Positions 44,506 through 53,252 of a stretch of DNA of 58,455 bases are shown piece by piece; the first letter of the stretch is position 1, and every line of letters begins with the position of its first letter. The DNA is from Lachnospiraceae bacterium (lineage in GTDB: Bacteria > Bacillota > Clostridia > Lachnospirales > Lachnospiraceae). The notes below the pieces were generated by a model. That model searched no databases. It was given only the letters and a program-made list of their open reading frames with translations, and was not told where the DNA came from. Where the stretch lies: positions 1-58,455 of the forward strand of contig JAFSCH010000049.1 in assembly GCA_017436865.1 (NCBI GenBank). Direction: 5' to 3'. The position numbers and the translations under genes were made by a program.

Positions 44506-45198
44506 ATGATTAATTCATTAGGAACATGGGAGAAGCTTTTAAAACGAATCTTATGGTCGCAATTAGGAGATATAAAAGAAAAATGTATTTTAGATTTTGG
44601 AAGTGGTCTTGGCATTACAGCCAGCCACTATGCGAAGGATAATCAGGTAACGGCAATCGAACCATCAGAAGAGAGTGTGAATGAAAGATGTACGGAAAAT
44701 GAGTATGAACAGATTATTGGCAGTTTAGATGAACTATACAAGCTACCGGATGAATCCTTCGACCTCATATTCTGTCACAACGTTTTAGAATATGCCTCAG
44801 AACGGGAGGAAATCATAAAGGAATTCTATCGTGTATTAAAGCCCAACGGAATGCTTTCTGTTGTAAAACATAATCGTCCGGGAAGAGTTATGCAGATGGC
44901 GGTATTATTAAATGACTTCGAAAGTGCTAATAATCTGCTTGATGGCAAGGATGGAATGACATCTAAGTTTGGAGCAATTCATTATTATGAAGATTCAGAT
45001 ATTACAAAATGGTGTGCTGACTTTTCACTTGTTAAGACTTATGGAATCCGAACCTTCTGGGACTTACAGCAGAATCAGGAGATACAGGAAACACCAGAAT
45101 GGCAGGAGAATATGATACAGCTTGAGATGCGGGTGGCAGAAATGGAAGAATACCGTGCGATTGCATTCTTCCATCACATGCTGTTTGTGAAAGAGTAG
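44506..45198 (+). CDS. class I SAM-dependent methyltransferase
   Basis: A 230-residue methyltransferase with motif I ILDFGSGLGITAS at about residues 28-40, the acidic motif II AIEPSEES, motif IV FDLIFCHNVLEY and a motif V-like RVLKPNGMLS. The C-terminal region is helical. It lies 15 nt after the MerR fusion with GGAGGATGA upstream and is probably co-transcribed. The substrate is unknown; shared regulation suggests modification of a xenobiotic or metabolite sensed by the fusion. The stop codon sits in a hairpin shared with the convergent gene. Confidence 0.88.
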   Translation: MINSLGTWEKLLKRILWSQLGDIKEKCILDFGSGLGITASHYAKDNQVTAIEPSEESVNERCTENEYEQIIGSLDELYKLPDESFDLIFCHNVLEYASEREEIIKEFYRVLKPNGMLSVVKHNRPGRVMQMAVLLNDFESANNLLDGKDGMTSKFGAIHYYEDSDITKWCADFSLVKTYGIRTFWDLQQNQEIQETPEWQENMIQLEMRVAEMEEYRAIAFFHHMLFVKE

Positions 45199-45212
45199 TT
45201 TTACTACTCTTT
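45190..45212. terminator. bidirectional terminator made of the two converging gene ends
   Basis: AAAGAGTAGT and ACTACTCTTT pair perfectly around TTT. The left arm encodes Lys-Glu-stop of the methyltransferase and the right arm, read leftward, encodes Lys-Glu-stop of the AraC gene. Only 5 nt separate the two stop codons. Confidence 0.8.
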
Positions 45213-46082
45213 CCAAGCTGTCTTTCGATATTCTGTCGGACTTACCCCCATTTTTTTCGTAAACTGCCGGATAAAATAGGTATCATACTGGAATCCAGTT
45301 GCTTCTGAAATTTCAGCGATAGATAAACCGGTATGGGTTAATGCTTCACAAGCAATCTTTAAACGGTAATGAAGTAAATATCCGATAGAAGTCATGCCAA
45401 CTTGCTCTTTGAATTTTCGATTCAGTGTAGTGCGGTTGGTATGAACTAAGTCACACAGTGTCTGTTGGGATATATCATTAGGATAATTTATATGAATATA
45501 TTCAAGACAACTATCCACGAGAGATTTATTTAATGTTTCTTTTCTGTTTTCTTCGGAATATACAAGATCGTCAAGCAAATACAGAGTTTGTAATAAGTAT
45601 CTGCGTATTCTGCATGTCCATGTCATATCACTTTGTGAAAATGTTTCCGTGCCAATAATAGCTAACCACTCGTTAATACGTAGATAAGTATTGGCAGGTA
45701 AGGATAGATACCCTTTATAGGATTCATCCCTTCTTAAGAATAGGTTCATCATATTTCTGTCATGTTCATCTTCAATTTTATAAAAATGGTTTTCTGATAA
45801 AGAGTCAAAAGTTAATGCGGAATTTACAAAGCTAGGATGAAAGGAAAAGGACTTGGCAGAAAGGTTCTTCTGTTCCATTAGTGTTAGCTTGTCATAAGGT
45901 GAAAGCAGTATAATACTTGGTGTTTTTAGGTTTATGATTTTGTGATTGAAAGAGAAGCTGGCAAAGCCATTGGTAATCAGGATAATGGTCATGCGCTCGG
46001 CTAATACCAGATTCTCAAAGGTTTCATGGCTCTCAAATTCAATAGGAATCATACGGTCTTGATATCTGTCTTTTTGTGGCAT
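45204..46082 (-). CDS. AraC-family transcriptional regulator
   Basis: A 292-residue regulator. The C-terminal 100 residues hold the double helix-turn-helix: LCDLVHTNRTTLNRKFKEQ for the first and IAEISEATGFQYDTYFIRQF for the second, ending with the KKMGVSPTEYRK signature. The N-terminal part is a beta-rich sensing domain without a recognisable ligand motif. I chose ATG 46082 because ACGGAG lies 7 nt upstream and the promoter at 46130 gives a sensible leader; the in-frame ATG at 46118 has no such site. It is divergent from an ABC exporter that it may regulate. Confidence 0.87.
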   Translation of the reverse strand: MPQKDRYQDRMIPIEFESHETFENLVLAERMTIILITNGFASFSFNHKIINLKTPSIILLSPYDKLTLMEQKNLSAKSFSFHPSFVNSALTFDSLSENHFYKIEDEHDRNMMNLFLRRDESYKGYLSLPANTYLRINEWLAIIGTETFSQSDMTWTCRIRRYLLQTLYLLDDLVYSEENRKETLNKSLVDSCLEYIHINYPNDISQQTLCDLVHTNRTTLNRKFKEQVGMTSIGYLLHYRLKIACEALTHTGLSIAEISEATGFQYDTYFIRQFTKKMGVSPTEYRKTAWKE

Positions 46083-46129
46083 AATGTTTCTCCGTTGCAA
46101 AAAGTATAGTTTGTTCATGTGAATAGTTT

Positions 46130-46158
46130 ATTGTAGCATGGTACAAAAATTTATACAA
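46130..46158 (-). promoter_or_regulatory. promoter of the AraC-family gene
   Basis: Reverse strand: TTGTAT, a 17-nt spacer and TACAAT. It faces away from the ABC promoter only 12 nt further on. Confidence 0.6.
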
Positions 46159-46170
46159 TGAAATTAAAGG

Positions 46171-46199
46171 TTGAGCAGGTTTACATAATGTGCTAAAAT
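46171..46199 (+). promoter_or_regulatory. promoter of the three-gene ABC exporter
   Basis: TTGAGC (46171-46176), a 17-nt spacer and TAAAAT (46194-46199). The two back-to-back promoters share a compact control region. Confidence 0.6.
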
Positions 46200-46238
46200 G
46201 TGAAAAATTTAGACAAGAAGGGAAGGCGAAGAAAGAAT

Positions 46239-47243
46239 ATGAGTCAGAATGTAATAGAGCTAAAAGGTGTTCGTAAGGAGTTTGTATCAACCAAACACTA
46301 TCCCGGATTTAAGGGAGCGGTTAAGGGGCTGTTCACAAAGGAAAAGGAAGAAAAGGTTGCGGTAGATGATGTTTCCGTTACAATAAAAGAAGGTGAAATC
46401 GTTGGTTACATCGGAAGTAATGGCGCAGGAAAATCCACGACAATCAAAATGATGTCTGGTATTTTAACTCCAACAGAAGGTACTTGTCTGGTGAATGGAA
46501 TAGAACCTTATAAAAATCGGAAAATCAATGCAAAGAACATTGGTGTCGTGTTTGGACAAAGGACACAGTTGTGGTGGGACTTACCACTTAGTGAAACTTA
46601 TACAGTTTTGAAAGAAATATATGAAGTGAGTGATGAAGACTTTAAGGAAGGTATGGATTTTTTGTATGAAGTATTAGAGCTGGAGCCTTTTATTCACAGT
46701 TCGGTTAGAACCTTGTCTTTAGGGCAGAGAATGAGAGCTGACTTGGCAGCAGCTTTGTTACATAATCCTAAGGTGCTGTATCTGGATGAACCAACCATTG
46801 GGCTTGATATTGTTGTTAAGGATAGAATGCGCAAGGCAATCAAGGATATTAATCATAAGTATCACACCACGGTTATTTTGACAACACATGATCTTGGTGA
46901 TATTGAAGAATTGTGTAATCGAATTATTATCATTGATGCAGGTAAAAAGATTTATGACGGGAACTTGTCAGATTTGAAAAAGAGCTACGGTTGTAATTGT
47001 AGTGTTCACTTTGAAGTAAAGGAAGTACCGGAATTAGGCAAGTATAGGGCGATTCACGAAAAGTTGGAAATTACAATAAATCAGAAAAAGCTCTCTGTAA
47101 ACTTTAATAAGATGGACTTTTCTGTAGCAGATGTGATTGCAAAGATTATGGCAATTGCTGAGGTAACGGATGTGCAGATTAAAGAAACAGAGTTAACCGA
47201 CATTGTTAAGAAAATATATCAGCATGGTGTGGAGGCGTCATAA
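46239..47243 (+). CDS. ABC transporter ATP-binding protein (COG4586-like)
   Basis: A 334-residue ATPase with the features of the 'ABC-2 exporter with two different permeases' group. An N-terminal insert (STKHYPGFKGAVKGLFTKEK) precedes Walker A GSNGAGKSTTI; FGQRTQLWWDLP is the Q loop. The signature is LSLGQRMRAD instead of LSGGQ, Walker B is VLYLDEPTIGLD and the H loop is TTHD. ATG 46239 is preferred; an earlier GTG at 46200 would place the start at the promoter. Its stop abuts the first permease start. Substrate unknown. Confidence 0.9.
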   Translation: MSQNVIELKGVRKEFVSTKHYPGFKGAVKGLFTKEKEEKVAVDDVSVTIKEGEIVGYIGSNGAGKSTTIKMMSGILTPTEGTCLVNGIEPYKNRKINAKNIGVVFGQRTQLWWDLPLSETYTVLKEIYEVSDEDFKEGMDFLYEVLELEPFIHSSVRTLSLGQRMRADLAAALLHNPKVLYLDEPTIGLDIVVKDRMRKAIKDINHKYHTTVILTTHDLGDIEELCNRIIIIDAGKKIYDGNLSDLKKSYGCNCSVHFEVKEVPELGKYRAIHEKLEITINQKKLSVNFNKMDFSVADVIAKIMAIAEVTDVQIKETELTDIVKKIYQHGVEAS

Positions 47244-48061
47244 TGAAAAAGAAATTACGAATTTACTGGCCTTTTGCATTGAATCAGATTAAGTCCAATT
47301 TTGCTTATAAGGGTAGATTTTATCTTAGTATGCTGCGAAAGTTTTTTGGCATGTTTATCTATTATTATCTTTGGATGGCGATATATTCAAGTACCACCTC
47401 AGGAGAATTAGGTGGATTTACCAGAAGTGAGATGATTTTATATGTGTTTATGTCATATACGATTTCAGACATTATTATGGTGGGAATTTCCTTTGATATA
47501 GGTAGTGATGTTATTGACGGAAATGTAGCAATGAATTTAATTAAACCTATTAATTATCGAATGAGTCTGGTGTTTAGGGCGTTTGGCGTTATGGTGTACC
47601 GCTTGATCGTTCCGTCATTATTTATCTGGATAGGATTAGAGATATTTAAGGTGACTAAGTTCGGTATGGCTATCAGCAGTCCGACTAGAATCATTGCTTT
47701 TCTAATAAGTATATTTCTAAGCTTTTTAATTTATGTCTTTTTTGACTATTGTTTTGGACTATTAGCATTTGTAACCACCTATATATTTGGAATGACAATT
47801 ATCAAGAATGCAGTTTTAAATTTTTTAACAGGCAGGCTGATTCCGATTTCTTTCTTTCCTGCTATATTTCAAAAGATTTTTTCTTTTCTGCCATTTACTG
47901 CTATGACCTATGTACCGGTCATGATATATCTTGGAAAGTATTCAGGAGCAGAGATGCTGTTTGAGCTTGTAAAGCAGCTTGTCTGGGTTGTTCTGCTTTA
48001 TGCATTAGGAAGCTTTCTGTGGAAAAAGGTAGAAAAGAGAATCGTAATTTTAGGTGGTTAA
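47243..48061 (+). CDS. ABC-2-type permease, first subunit (COG4587-like)
   Basis: A 272-residue membrane protein with about six helices and the cytoplasmic N-terminal motif LNQIKSNFAYKGRFYLSML. It contains the segment NGNVAMNLIKPINYRM after the second helix (family 'DGNVA..L.KP'), typical of this permease group. A GGAGG site lies just before the ATG, which overlaps the ATPase stop (TAATG). It forms a heterodimeric channel with the next gene product. Confidence 0.85.
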   Translation: MKKKLRIYWPFALNQIKSNFAYKGRFYLSMLRKFFGMFIYYYLWMAIYSSTTSGELGGFTRSEMILYVFMSYTISDIIMVGISFDIGSDVIDGNVAMNLIKPINYRMSLVFRAFGVMVYRLIVPSLFIWIGLEIFKVTKFGMAISSPTRIIAFLISIFLSFLIYVFFDYCFGLLAFVTTYIFGMTIIKNAVLNFLTGRLIPISFFPAIFQKIFSFLPFTAMTYVPVMIYLGKYSGAEMLFELVKQLVWVVLLYALGSFLWKKVEKRIVILGG

Positions 48062-48077
48062 AGAGGAGAGAAGGAAA

Positions 48078-48878
48078 GTGAAAAAAATAAGTCGTTATAT
48101 CAGATTGTATCGAATTTTTGCAGTACAGTATTTAAAAACGACGATGCAGTCTAAAATAGATTTTTTTATTGGTTTGGGTGGATTTCTCATTTCCCAAGGA
48201 GCGGGAATCGCATTCTTGTACTTGGTTTTTGAACAGATTCCGTCTATGAAGGACTGGTCATTTGAACAAATGCTGTTTATTTATGGCTTTGCACAGATAC
48301 CAAGAGGGATAGACCATCTGTTTACCGATAATCTATGGATGGTTGCATGGCAGATGGTAATCAAGGGAACCTTTGATAAGTATTTGCTTCGGCCAATGAA
48401 TCTGTTTTTCCAGATTATCTGTGAGAAGTTTCAAATGGATGCCTTTGGAGAGCTTCTGATAGGAATCGTGCTAGTTGTAAGAGCAGTGCAAAATGGAACG
48501 GTAGAAGTTACTTTTTTCAAGATTGTGTTCTTCGTAGTATCTATATTGGCAGGTGCGGTCATTTACATGTCCGTTAAGCTGTTTTTTGCGGCAACTGCAT
48601 TTTGGTTTAAGGACAGTATGCCATTCCTAAACACTGCATATGAAGTGGCAGACTTCGCGAAATATCCAATTGAGATTTATTCAAAACCGATTCAGGTTAT
48701 TTTGATGACAGTGCTTCCGTTTGCTTTTGTAGCTTATATTCCTTCGACATTCTTTCTTGTGAATGCTAATGTGCTTAAGACCATAGGGGCAGAATGTATC
48801 ATTGCGGTTGTCTTTTGGTTGATTGCTTATGGCTTGTTTCAAAAGGGACTGACAAGGTATGAAAGTGCAGGAAATTAG
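48078..48878 (+). CDS. ABC-2-type permease, second subunit (COG3694-like)
   Basis: A 266-residue membrane protein with about six helices. It has the family-like RGIDHLFTDNLW and TFDKYLLRPMNLFFQ (matching 'G.fD..L.RP') on the cytoplasmic side. GTG 48078 is chosen because GGAGAGAAGG lies directly upstream; an in-frame GTG at 48054 lacks a site. It completes the ATPase-permease-permease exporter. Relatives export peptides or small hydrophobic compounds, and no specific cargo gene is adjacent. Confidence 0.83.
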   Translation: MKKISRYIRLYRIFAVQYLKTTMQSKIDFFIGLGGFLISQGAGIAFLYLVFEQIPSMKDWSFEQMLFIYGFAQIPRGIDHLFTDNLWMVAWQMVIKGTFDKYLLRPMNLFFQIICEKFQMDAFGELLIGIVLVVRAVQNGTVEVTFFKIVFFVVSILAGAVIYMSVKLFFAATAFWFKDSMPFLNTAYEVADFAKYPIEIYSKPIQVILMTVLPFAFVAYIPSTFFLVNANVLKTIGAECIIAVVFWLIAYGLFQKGLTRYESAGN

Positions 48879-48884
48879 TTGATT

Positions 48885-48917
48885 TGCAACTTATCCTGTC
48901 AGAATGCAACTTATCCT
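48885..48917 (+). promoter_or_regulatory. direct repeat, probable LytTR operator
   Basis: TGCAACTTATCCT occurs twice, exactly, at 48885-48897 and 48905-48917 (20-nt period). It lies about 85 nt before the hydrolase-LytTR-DUF3021 operon, and LytTR regulators bind two direct repeats about two helical turns apart. Downstream, TTCCAATCATA (48931-48941) and its complement (48974-48984) can form a leader hairpin. Confidence 0.55.
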
Positions 48918-48999
48918 TTGAAAACTTCTTTTCCAATCATAACCATGCTACGATGAATACGTGTTAAGCAAGGTATGATTGGAAGAGAGGTTTACAAGG

Positions 49000-50061
49000 A
49001 TGAAGAAAAGAACAAAAATCATTTTATTTATAATATCTATTATCATATTATCTATTTATATTACTCCCAAAATATTATTTCCCAAATATGAAGAACCGAA
49101 GGTAACCGGCCATCACGAGGTCTGTGCTATAATGGACACGTGGATCGATGAAGCACGTAGGGAAACCTATTCTGAGACAGAAGAGAACCGGTCTGTAACT
49201 GTAAAGTTTTGGTATCCACAGGAGAATGGAACATATCCGCTTGTCATTTTTTCGCATGGAGCAACAGGCATCATTGATAGTAACTTTTCGACCTGTAAAG
49301 AGCTTGCTTCGAATGGTTATGTAGTGGTATCAATCGGTCATCCCTATCAGGCAATGTTTGTAGAAGATATTTATGGAAAAATGACTTTTATTGATACGGA
49401 ATTTATGAATCAGGTCATGACGGATAATGGTTCCGATTCACCAGAGCATGAAAAGGCCGTCTATGAAAATAGTAAGGAATGGTTAGAAGTAAGAACCGGA
49501 GATGTAAATTTTGTATTAGATACTATATATGAGAAGTGCAAAGTGGAAGAAGCAGACATATTCAATAAAATTGACATAGAAAAAATTGGCTTGTTTGGTC
49601 ATTCACTTGGTGGTGCAACTGTGGTGGCGGTTGGCAGACAACGTGATGATATTGATGCCGTGATTGACTTAGAAGGAACCATGTTTGGAGAATATACAGG
49701 CTTTGTGAACGATGAATATATGATGAATGCTGAGCCATATCCGATTCCGGTGTTAGATGTGAATTCGGCAGCAGTCTATAAGGAAGCGAGCAGTTTAGCA
49801 GGTAGAGAGTATGTGAACTTCTATATAGGGAGAAAGGCAAAGAATTTTCGGGAGGTTATTTTTTATAATGCAGCACACTTGAATTTTACGGATTTACCAT
49901 TAGTGTCGCCGATACTTGCCAATATGCTTGGAACAGGAGAGGCAGCCCCACTTTTGTGCGTCGAGGCGATGAATGAAATGATACTTCATTATTTTGATTA
50001 TTACTTAAAGGATGCGGCAACATTGGATATTCAGGATGAGTATCATATCCCAACAAAATAA
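49000..50061 (+). CDS. membrane-anchored alpha/beta hydrolase (PAF-acetylhydrolase/dienelactone-hydrolase-like)
   Basis: A 353-residue hydrolase with an N-terminal membrane anchor or signal (residues about 7-26) and an extracytoplasmic catalytic domain. The oxyanion region is VIFSHGATG (82-90), the nucleophile Ser202 lies in GLFGHSLGGAT, and a His in NAAHLNFTD is the likely base. It would hydrolyse ester bonds in lipids or small esters; the substrate is unknown. ATG 49000 follows AAGG; an in-frame start at 48979 lies in the leader hairpin. A LytTR/DUF3021 pair follows 20 nt later, so it may be the operon's effector. Confidence 0.83.
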   Translation: MKKRTKIILFIISIIILSIYITPKILFPKYEEPKVTGHHEVCAIMDTWIDEARRETYSETEENRSVTVKFWYPQENGTYPLVIFSHGATGIIDSNFSTCKELASNGYVVVSIGHPYQAMFVEDIYGKMTFIDTEFMNQVMTDNGSDSPEHEKAVYENSKEWLEVRTGDVNFVLDTIYEKCKVEEADIFNKIDIEKIGLFGHSLGGATVVAVGRQRDDIDAVIDLEGTMFGEYTGFVNDEYMMNAEPYPIPVLDVNSAAVYKEASSLAGREYVNFYIGRKAKNFREVIFYNAAHLNFTDLPLVSPILANMLGTGEAAPLLCVEAMNEMILHYFDYYLKDAATLDIQDEYHIPTK

Positions 50062-50081
50062 CAGAAGAAAGGTAACTGGTA

Positions 50082-50540
50082 ATGAAGGTTGCAATCAGAA
50101 GGATTTTGAATAAGGAAGAAGAACAGGTAATCATCGAATGTACGGAGATTACACAGGAGATAAAGGATATCAGGGCATATGCCATGACAAAAGGGACAAC
50201 CTTATTCGGAACGACAAAGGATGAGAAATTAGAGCGCTTTGATCTACAGGAAGTCTATTATTTTGAGGCATTAGATGAAAAGGTTTTTGCGTATACAAGG
50301 AATAAGGTGTATGAAATCAAAAGCCGCTTATATGAAGTGGAAGAAGCGTATAAGACGTATCATTTTGTAAGATGTTCAAAGTCTGTAGTAATAAATCTGA
50401 TGCTGCTTGAAAGTATCAGTCCTGCATTAAATGGAAGATTTCTAGCTTATATGAAAAATGGTGAAAAGCTGATGATTTCAAGACAATATGCACCTGTTAT
50501 TAAAAATATTGTTATGGGAGGTGGAACAATTGAAAAGTAA
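50082..50540 (+). CDS. LytTR-domain transcriptional regulator
   Basis: A 152-residue stand-alone regulator, close in layout to the one at 28605: both begin with a short segment containing IIECTE or IIECKE, and end with GEKLMISRQYAP or GEKLIISRRYVK. The LytTR domain spans about residues 48-148, with VYYFEALDEKVFAYT and FVRCSKSVVINL. An AGAAAGG site precedes the ATG. It likely binds the direct repeats at 48885 and controls its own operon. The next gene overlaps it by 11 nt. Confidence 0.88.
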   Translation: MKVAIRRILNKEEEQVIIECTEITQEIKDIRAYAMTKGTTLFGTTKDEKLERFDLQEVYYFEALDEKVFAYTRNKVYEIKSRLYEVEEAYKTYHFVRCSKSVVINLMLLESISPALNGRFLAYMKNGEKLMISRQYAPVIKNIVMGGGTIEK

Positions 50541-50988
50541 GGGACTTTTGATAGAATTTATGATGGTCTTTTTTGTAGTGACAGCATGTATTACGATGTT
50601 GAGTGGCTTTTTGGGTATGTTCTTTTTTCCAAAGGAACAGTTAGGATATGAAGCGTTTCTGACACCACCGTTATTTGGTTTTTTGTCAGCACTATCAGGA
50701 TTGGTTACTAAGTCGAGAAAAGAGCTTACTATAAAGCAGATGCTGTTTCGCGAGTTTTTACAGCTACTCTTGATTGAAACGATGGTATTTGGCGCCAATT
50801 ATATAGTTGGTGTGATATTTGAACCGAAGGTAAGCATTACGCTTGCTTGTTCCATTGCCATCATATTTGTATTGGTCTATGTTGTTATGTGGTTGAATGA
50901 TCAGCAAAGCGCAATGCTTTTTAATGAAAAATTAAAGGAATTTCAAAAGGATGTGGAACAAACAAGATGTGTCAATGTTCGACAATAA
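50530..50988 (+). CDS. DUF3021-family membrane protein, probable inhibitor of the LytTR regulator
   Basis: A 152-residue protein with four membrane helices and a C-terminal cytoplasmic helix (LNDQQSAMLFNEKLKEFQKD). The size, topology and coupling to a LytTR gene match DUF3021 partners in LytTR regulatory systems. The start is TTG 50530, set by GGGAGG 8 nt upstream; an in-frame ATG at 50488 would lie deep in the regulator gene. Confidence 0.78.
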   Translation: MKSKGLLIEFMMVFFVVTACITMLSGFLGMFFFPKEQLGYEAFLTPPLFGFLSALSGLVTKSRKELTIKQMLFREFLQLLLIETMVFGANYIVGVIFEPKVSITLACSIAIIFVLVYVVMWLNDQQSAMLFNEKLKEFQKDVEQTRCVNVRQ

Positions 50989-51021
50989 AGAAAAAAGCGT
51001 TGAAAAATAATTATTCAATTA

Positions 51022-51050
51022 TTGAAGTCGGAATATATAGGTGTTACAAT
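51022..51050 (+). promoter_or_regulatory. promoter of the chemoreceptor gene
   Basis: TTGAAG (51022-51027), a 17-nt spacer and TACAAT (51045-51050). No flagellar sigma-D type box is seen. Confidence 0.55.
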
Positions 51051-51089
51051 TATATTGTTGAGTAAATATGATTGGAGGTAACACCACAT

Positions 51090-53123
51090 ATGAAAACAAA
51101 GGAGCAGAAGAAAAAACAGTCAAAAAAACGTATTTCACAGCAGATTCAGAAGCAGATAGGAAGTATTGTTTTGGCTATTTTGCTAGTTATTGAAGTAGTA
51201 TCTATTCTGATGGTACGCGCTACGGTTATGAATGCCAAAGAGACGGAGTTGACTTTGGAATCAAAAGCGGCGTCATATCAATTGGGTGATTATTTTGACC
51301 AATATAAACGAATGACAGAGCAGTTGGCTGTAAATCCTCAGGTTAGGCAAGTACTCGCAGATACGGTGGAAGAGCATGGACTTACTAATACCAAAGGCTA
51401 TGATACCGTATTTGAGAATATGCTCAACATTGCAAAGACAGATAGTGATAATATATTAGCAGTCTGGATTGCGGATTTGGATGCAAATGCATTAGCACAG
51501 TCAGATGGTTTTACGTCTAGTGAAGGATGGCATATTCAAGAACGTCCATGGTATTATTGCATGGAGCAAGGAACAACAATTTTTACGGAACCTTATATAG
51601 ATAAGAGTACAGGGCAATTAATTCTTAGTTCCGTAACCCCGGTATATGATACTACGGGTAAGGTGCTTGGTGTTGCTGGTATGGATATAAGTATGACAAA
51701 AATCATAGATGTGATGTCAAGGTATCAGATAGGTAAAGCTGGCTTTATCGTTTTAATGTCTTCAAATGGAACAATTATTTATCACCCTCAAGAGTCAGAA
51801 TTGCAAAAGTATATTGGAGATATGGATATTTCGACTAATGTAGTTGAGAACGTAGAAGCTGACAAGGAGATATTCTTAAAATATAAGGCAGCGGGCGTTA
51901 CGAAATATGGTTATATTTCTAAGGTGGGTGATACGGGATATAAAGTTCTTAGTAACCTTCCGTCTAGAGAGTACTATTCGACGTTAGTTGCTATGGTTGT
52001 GATGCTTGCGATTGTATTTACAGTAGGAATTATCGTAATCATTTTGAGAATGAGAAAGGCAGCGGACAAGCTGACAGAACCAATTTTACAGCTCAATGCA
52101 ACGGCACAAAAGCTTGCAGAAGGGGATTTGGATGTAGAACTTGTGGTTACGACAGAGGATGAGATTGGCGAACTTGGTAATTCCGTTGGAAAGACGGTGG
52201 AACGTTTAAAGGAATATATTGCATATATTGATGAGATTTCAGATGCATTGGCACGTATGGCAGATGGTAAACTACATATTGAACTTACATATGACTATGT
52301 GGGTGAATTCCAGAAAGTAAAGCAGGCGCTTTTGAATATTTCAGCTTCCTTTAGAGAAGTTATGCAAGGGATGAATTACACTGCTAGTGAGGTTTCTAGT
52401 GGGGCTGATGATCTGGCAAAAGCGGCACAGGGACTTGCAGAGATAGCAACAACACAGGCCGCTGCAGTAGAGGAGTTGTTGGCAACAACGACGACAGTAG
52501 TAGAGCAGGTAGAGGAAGGTAGAAGAGAGTCTGAGGTTTCAGCAGAAGAAATAAGAAAGGTAACTTCCATGATGGAGAGTAGCCAAAAACAGATGATTGA
52601 AATGATGAATGCAATGCAGAAGATTCATGAGACATCACAGCAGGTAGTAGGAATTACACAGACGATAGAGGAAATTGCAGACCAAACGAATTTACTTGCA
52701 TTAAATGCTGCTATTGAAGCAGCACGAGCAGGAGAAGCAGGTAAAGGATTTGCAGTAGTTGCAAGCGAGATTAGTAGTCTTGCAGATGCGTCAGGAAGAG
52801 CGGTGAATACAACAAGAGACTTGATTCAGTTATCTATGGAAGAGATAGAGAAGGGAACAGGACTTGCCAATGAGGTATTAAGTTCTTTGCAGGAGTCTGT
52901 AGAAGCGGTGGAACGTGCAAATACATTGATTCAGCAGACAGCAGAGAATACAATTTCTGAAGTACAGAGTATGGAGCAAATTCGATATGGTATCGAAGAA
53001 ATTGCGCAAGGAACACAAGATAATTCGGCAATGTCTCAGGAAAGTGCTGCAACGGCGGATCAGTTAGCGCAGCAGGCTGAAATTTTAAAACAAATGGTAG
53101 GAAGATTTGAGGTAAATCCATAA
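51090..53123 (+). CDS. methyl-accepting chemotaxis protein
   Basis: A 677-residue transmembrane chemoreceptor. One helix at about 20-43, an outside dCache-type sensor domain (about 45-305, with [14 protein letters not shown] and [20 protein letters not shown]), a second helix at about 305-325, a HAMP domain, and the long cytoplasmic signalling coil. The hairpin tip contains [20 protein letters not shown] and [16 protein letters not shown]. The sensor type commonly binds amino acids or similar small ligands; the exact ligand is unknown. ATG 51090 follows GGAGG. No che genes are adjacent, so it is an orphan receptor for a central array, consistent with a motile cell. Confidence 0.92.
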   Translation: MKTKEQKKKQSKKRISQQIQKQIGSIVLAILLVIEVVSILMVRATVMNAKETELTLESKAASYQLGDYFDQYKRMTEQLAVNPQVRQVLADTVEEHGLTNTKGYDTVFENMLNIAKTDSDNILAVWIADLDANALAQSDGFTSSEGWHIQERPWYYCMEQGTTIFTEPYIDKSTGQLILSSVTPVYDTTGKVLGVAGMDISMTKIIDVMSRYQIGKAGFIVLMSSNGTIIYHPQESELQKYIGDMDISTNVVENVEADKEIFLKYKAAGVTKYGYISKVGDTGYKVLSNLPSREYYSTLVAMVVMLAIVFTVGIIVIILRMRKAADKLTEPILQLNATAQKLAEGDLDVELVVTTEDEIGELGNSVGKTVERLKEYIAYIDEISDALARMADGKLHIELTYDYVGEFQKVKQALLNISASFREVMQGMNYTASEVSSGADDLAKAAQGLAEIATTQAAAVEELLATTTTVVEQVEEGRRESEVSAEEIRKVTSMMESSQKQMIEMMNAMQKIHETSQQVVGITQTIEEIADQTNLLALNAAIEAARAGEAGKGFAVVASEISSLADASGRAVNTTRDLIQLSMEEIEKGTGLANEVLSSLQESVEAVERANTLIQQTAENTISEVQSMEQIRYGIEEIAQGTQDNSAMSQESAATADQLAQQAEILKQMVGRFEVNP

Positions 53124-53136
53124 AGTATAAAAAGAG

Positions 53137-53170
53137 ACAGTCCCTATATGAAAATAAGGGGACTGTTTTT
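53137..53170 (+). terminator. intrinsic terminator after the chemoreceptor gene
   Basis: ACAGTCCC and GGGACTGT pair around a 14-nt loop, followed by TTTT. Confidence 0.85.
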
Positions 53171-53252
53171 GTGTATAAAAATGGAAAGTCCGTCCTATAC
53201 TTTAAAATAGAAGTGATAAAGATGTGATAGTAGAAAGGCGGACGAAAAGAAT

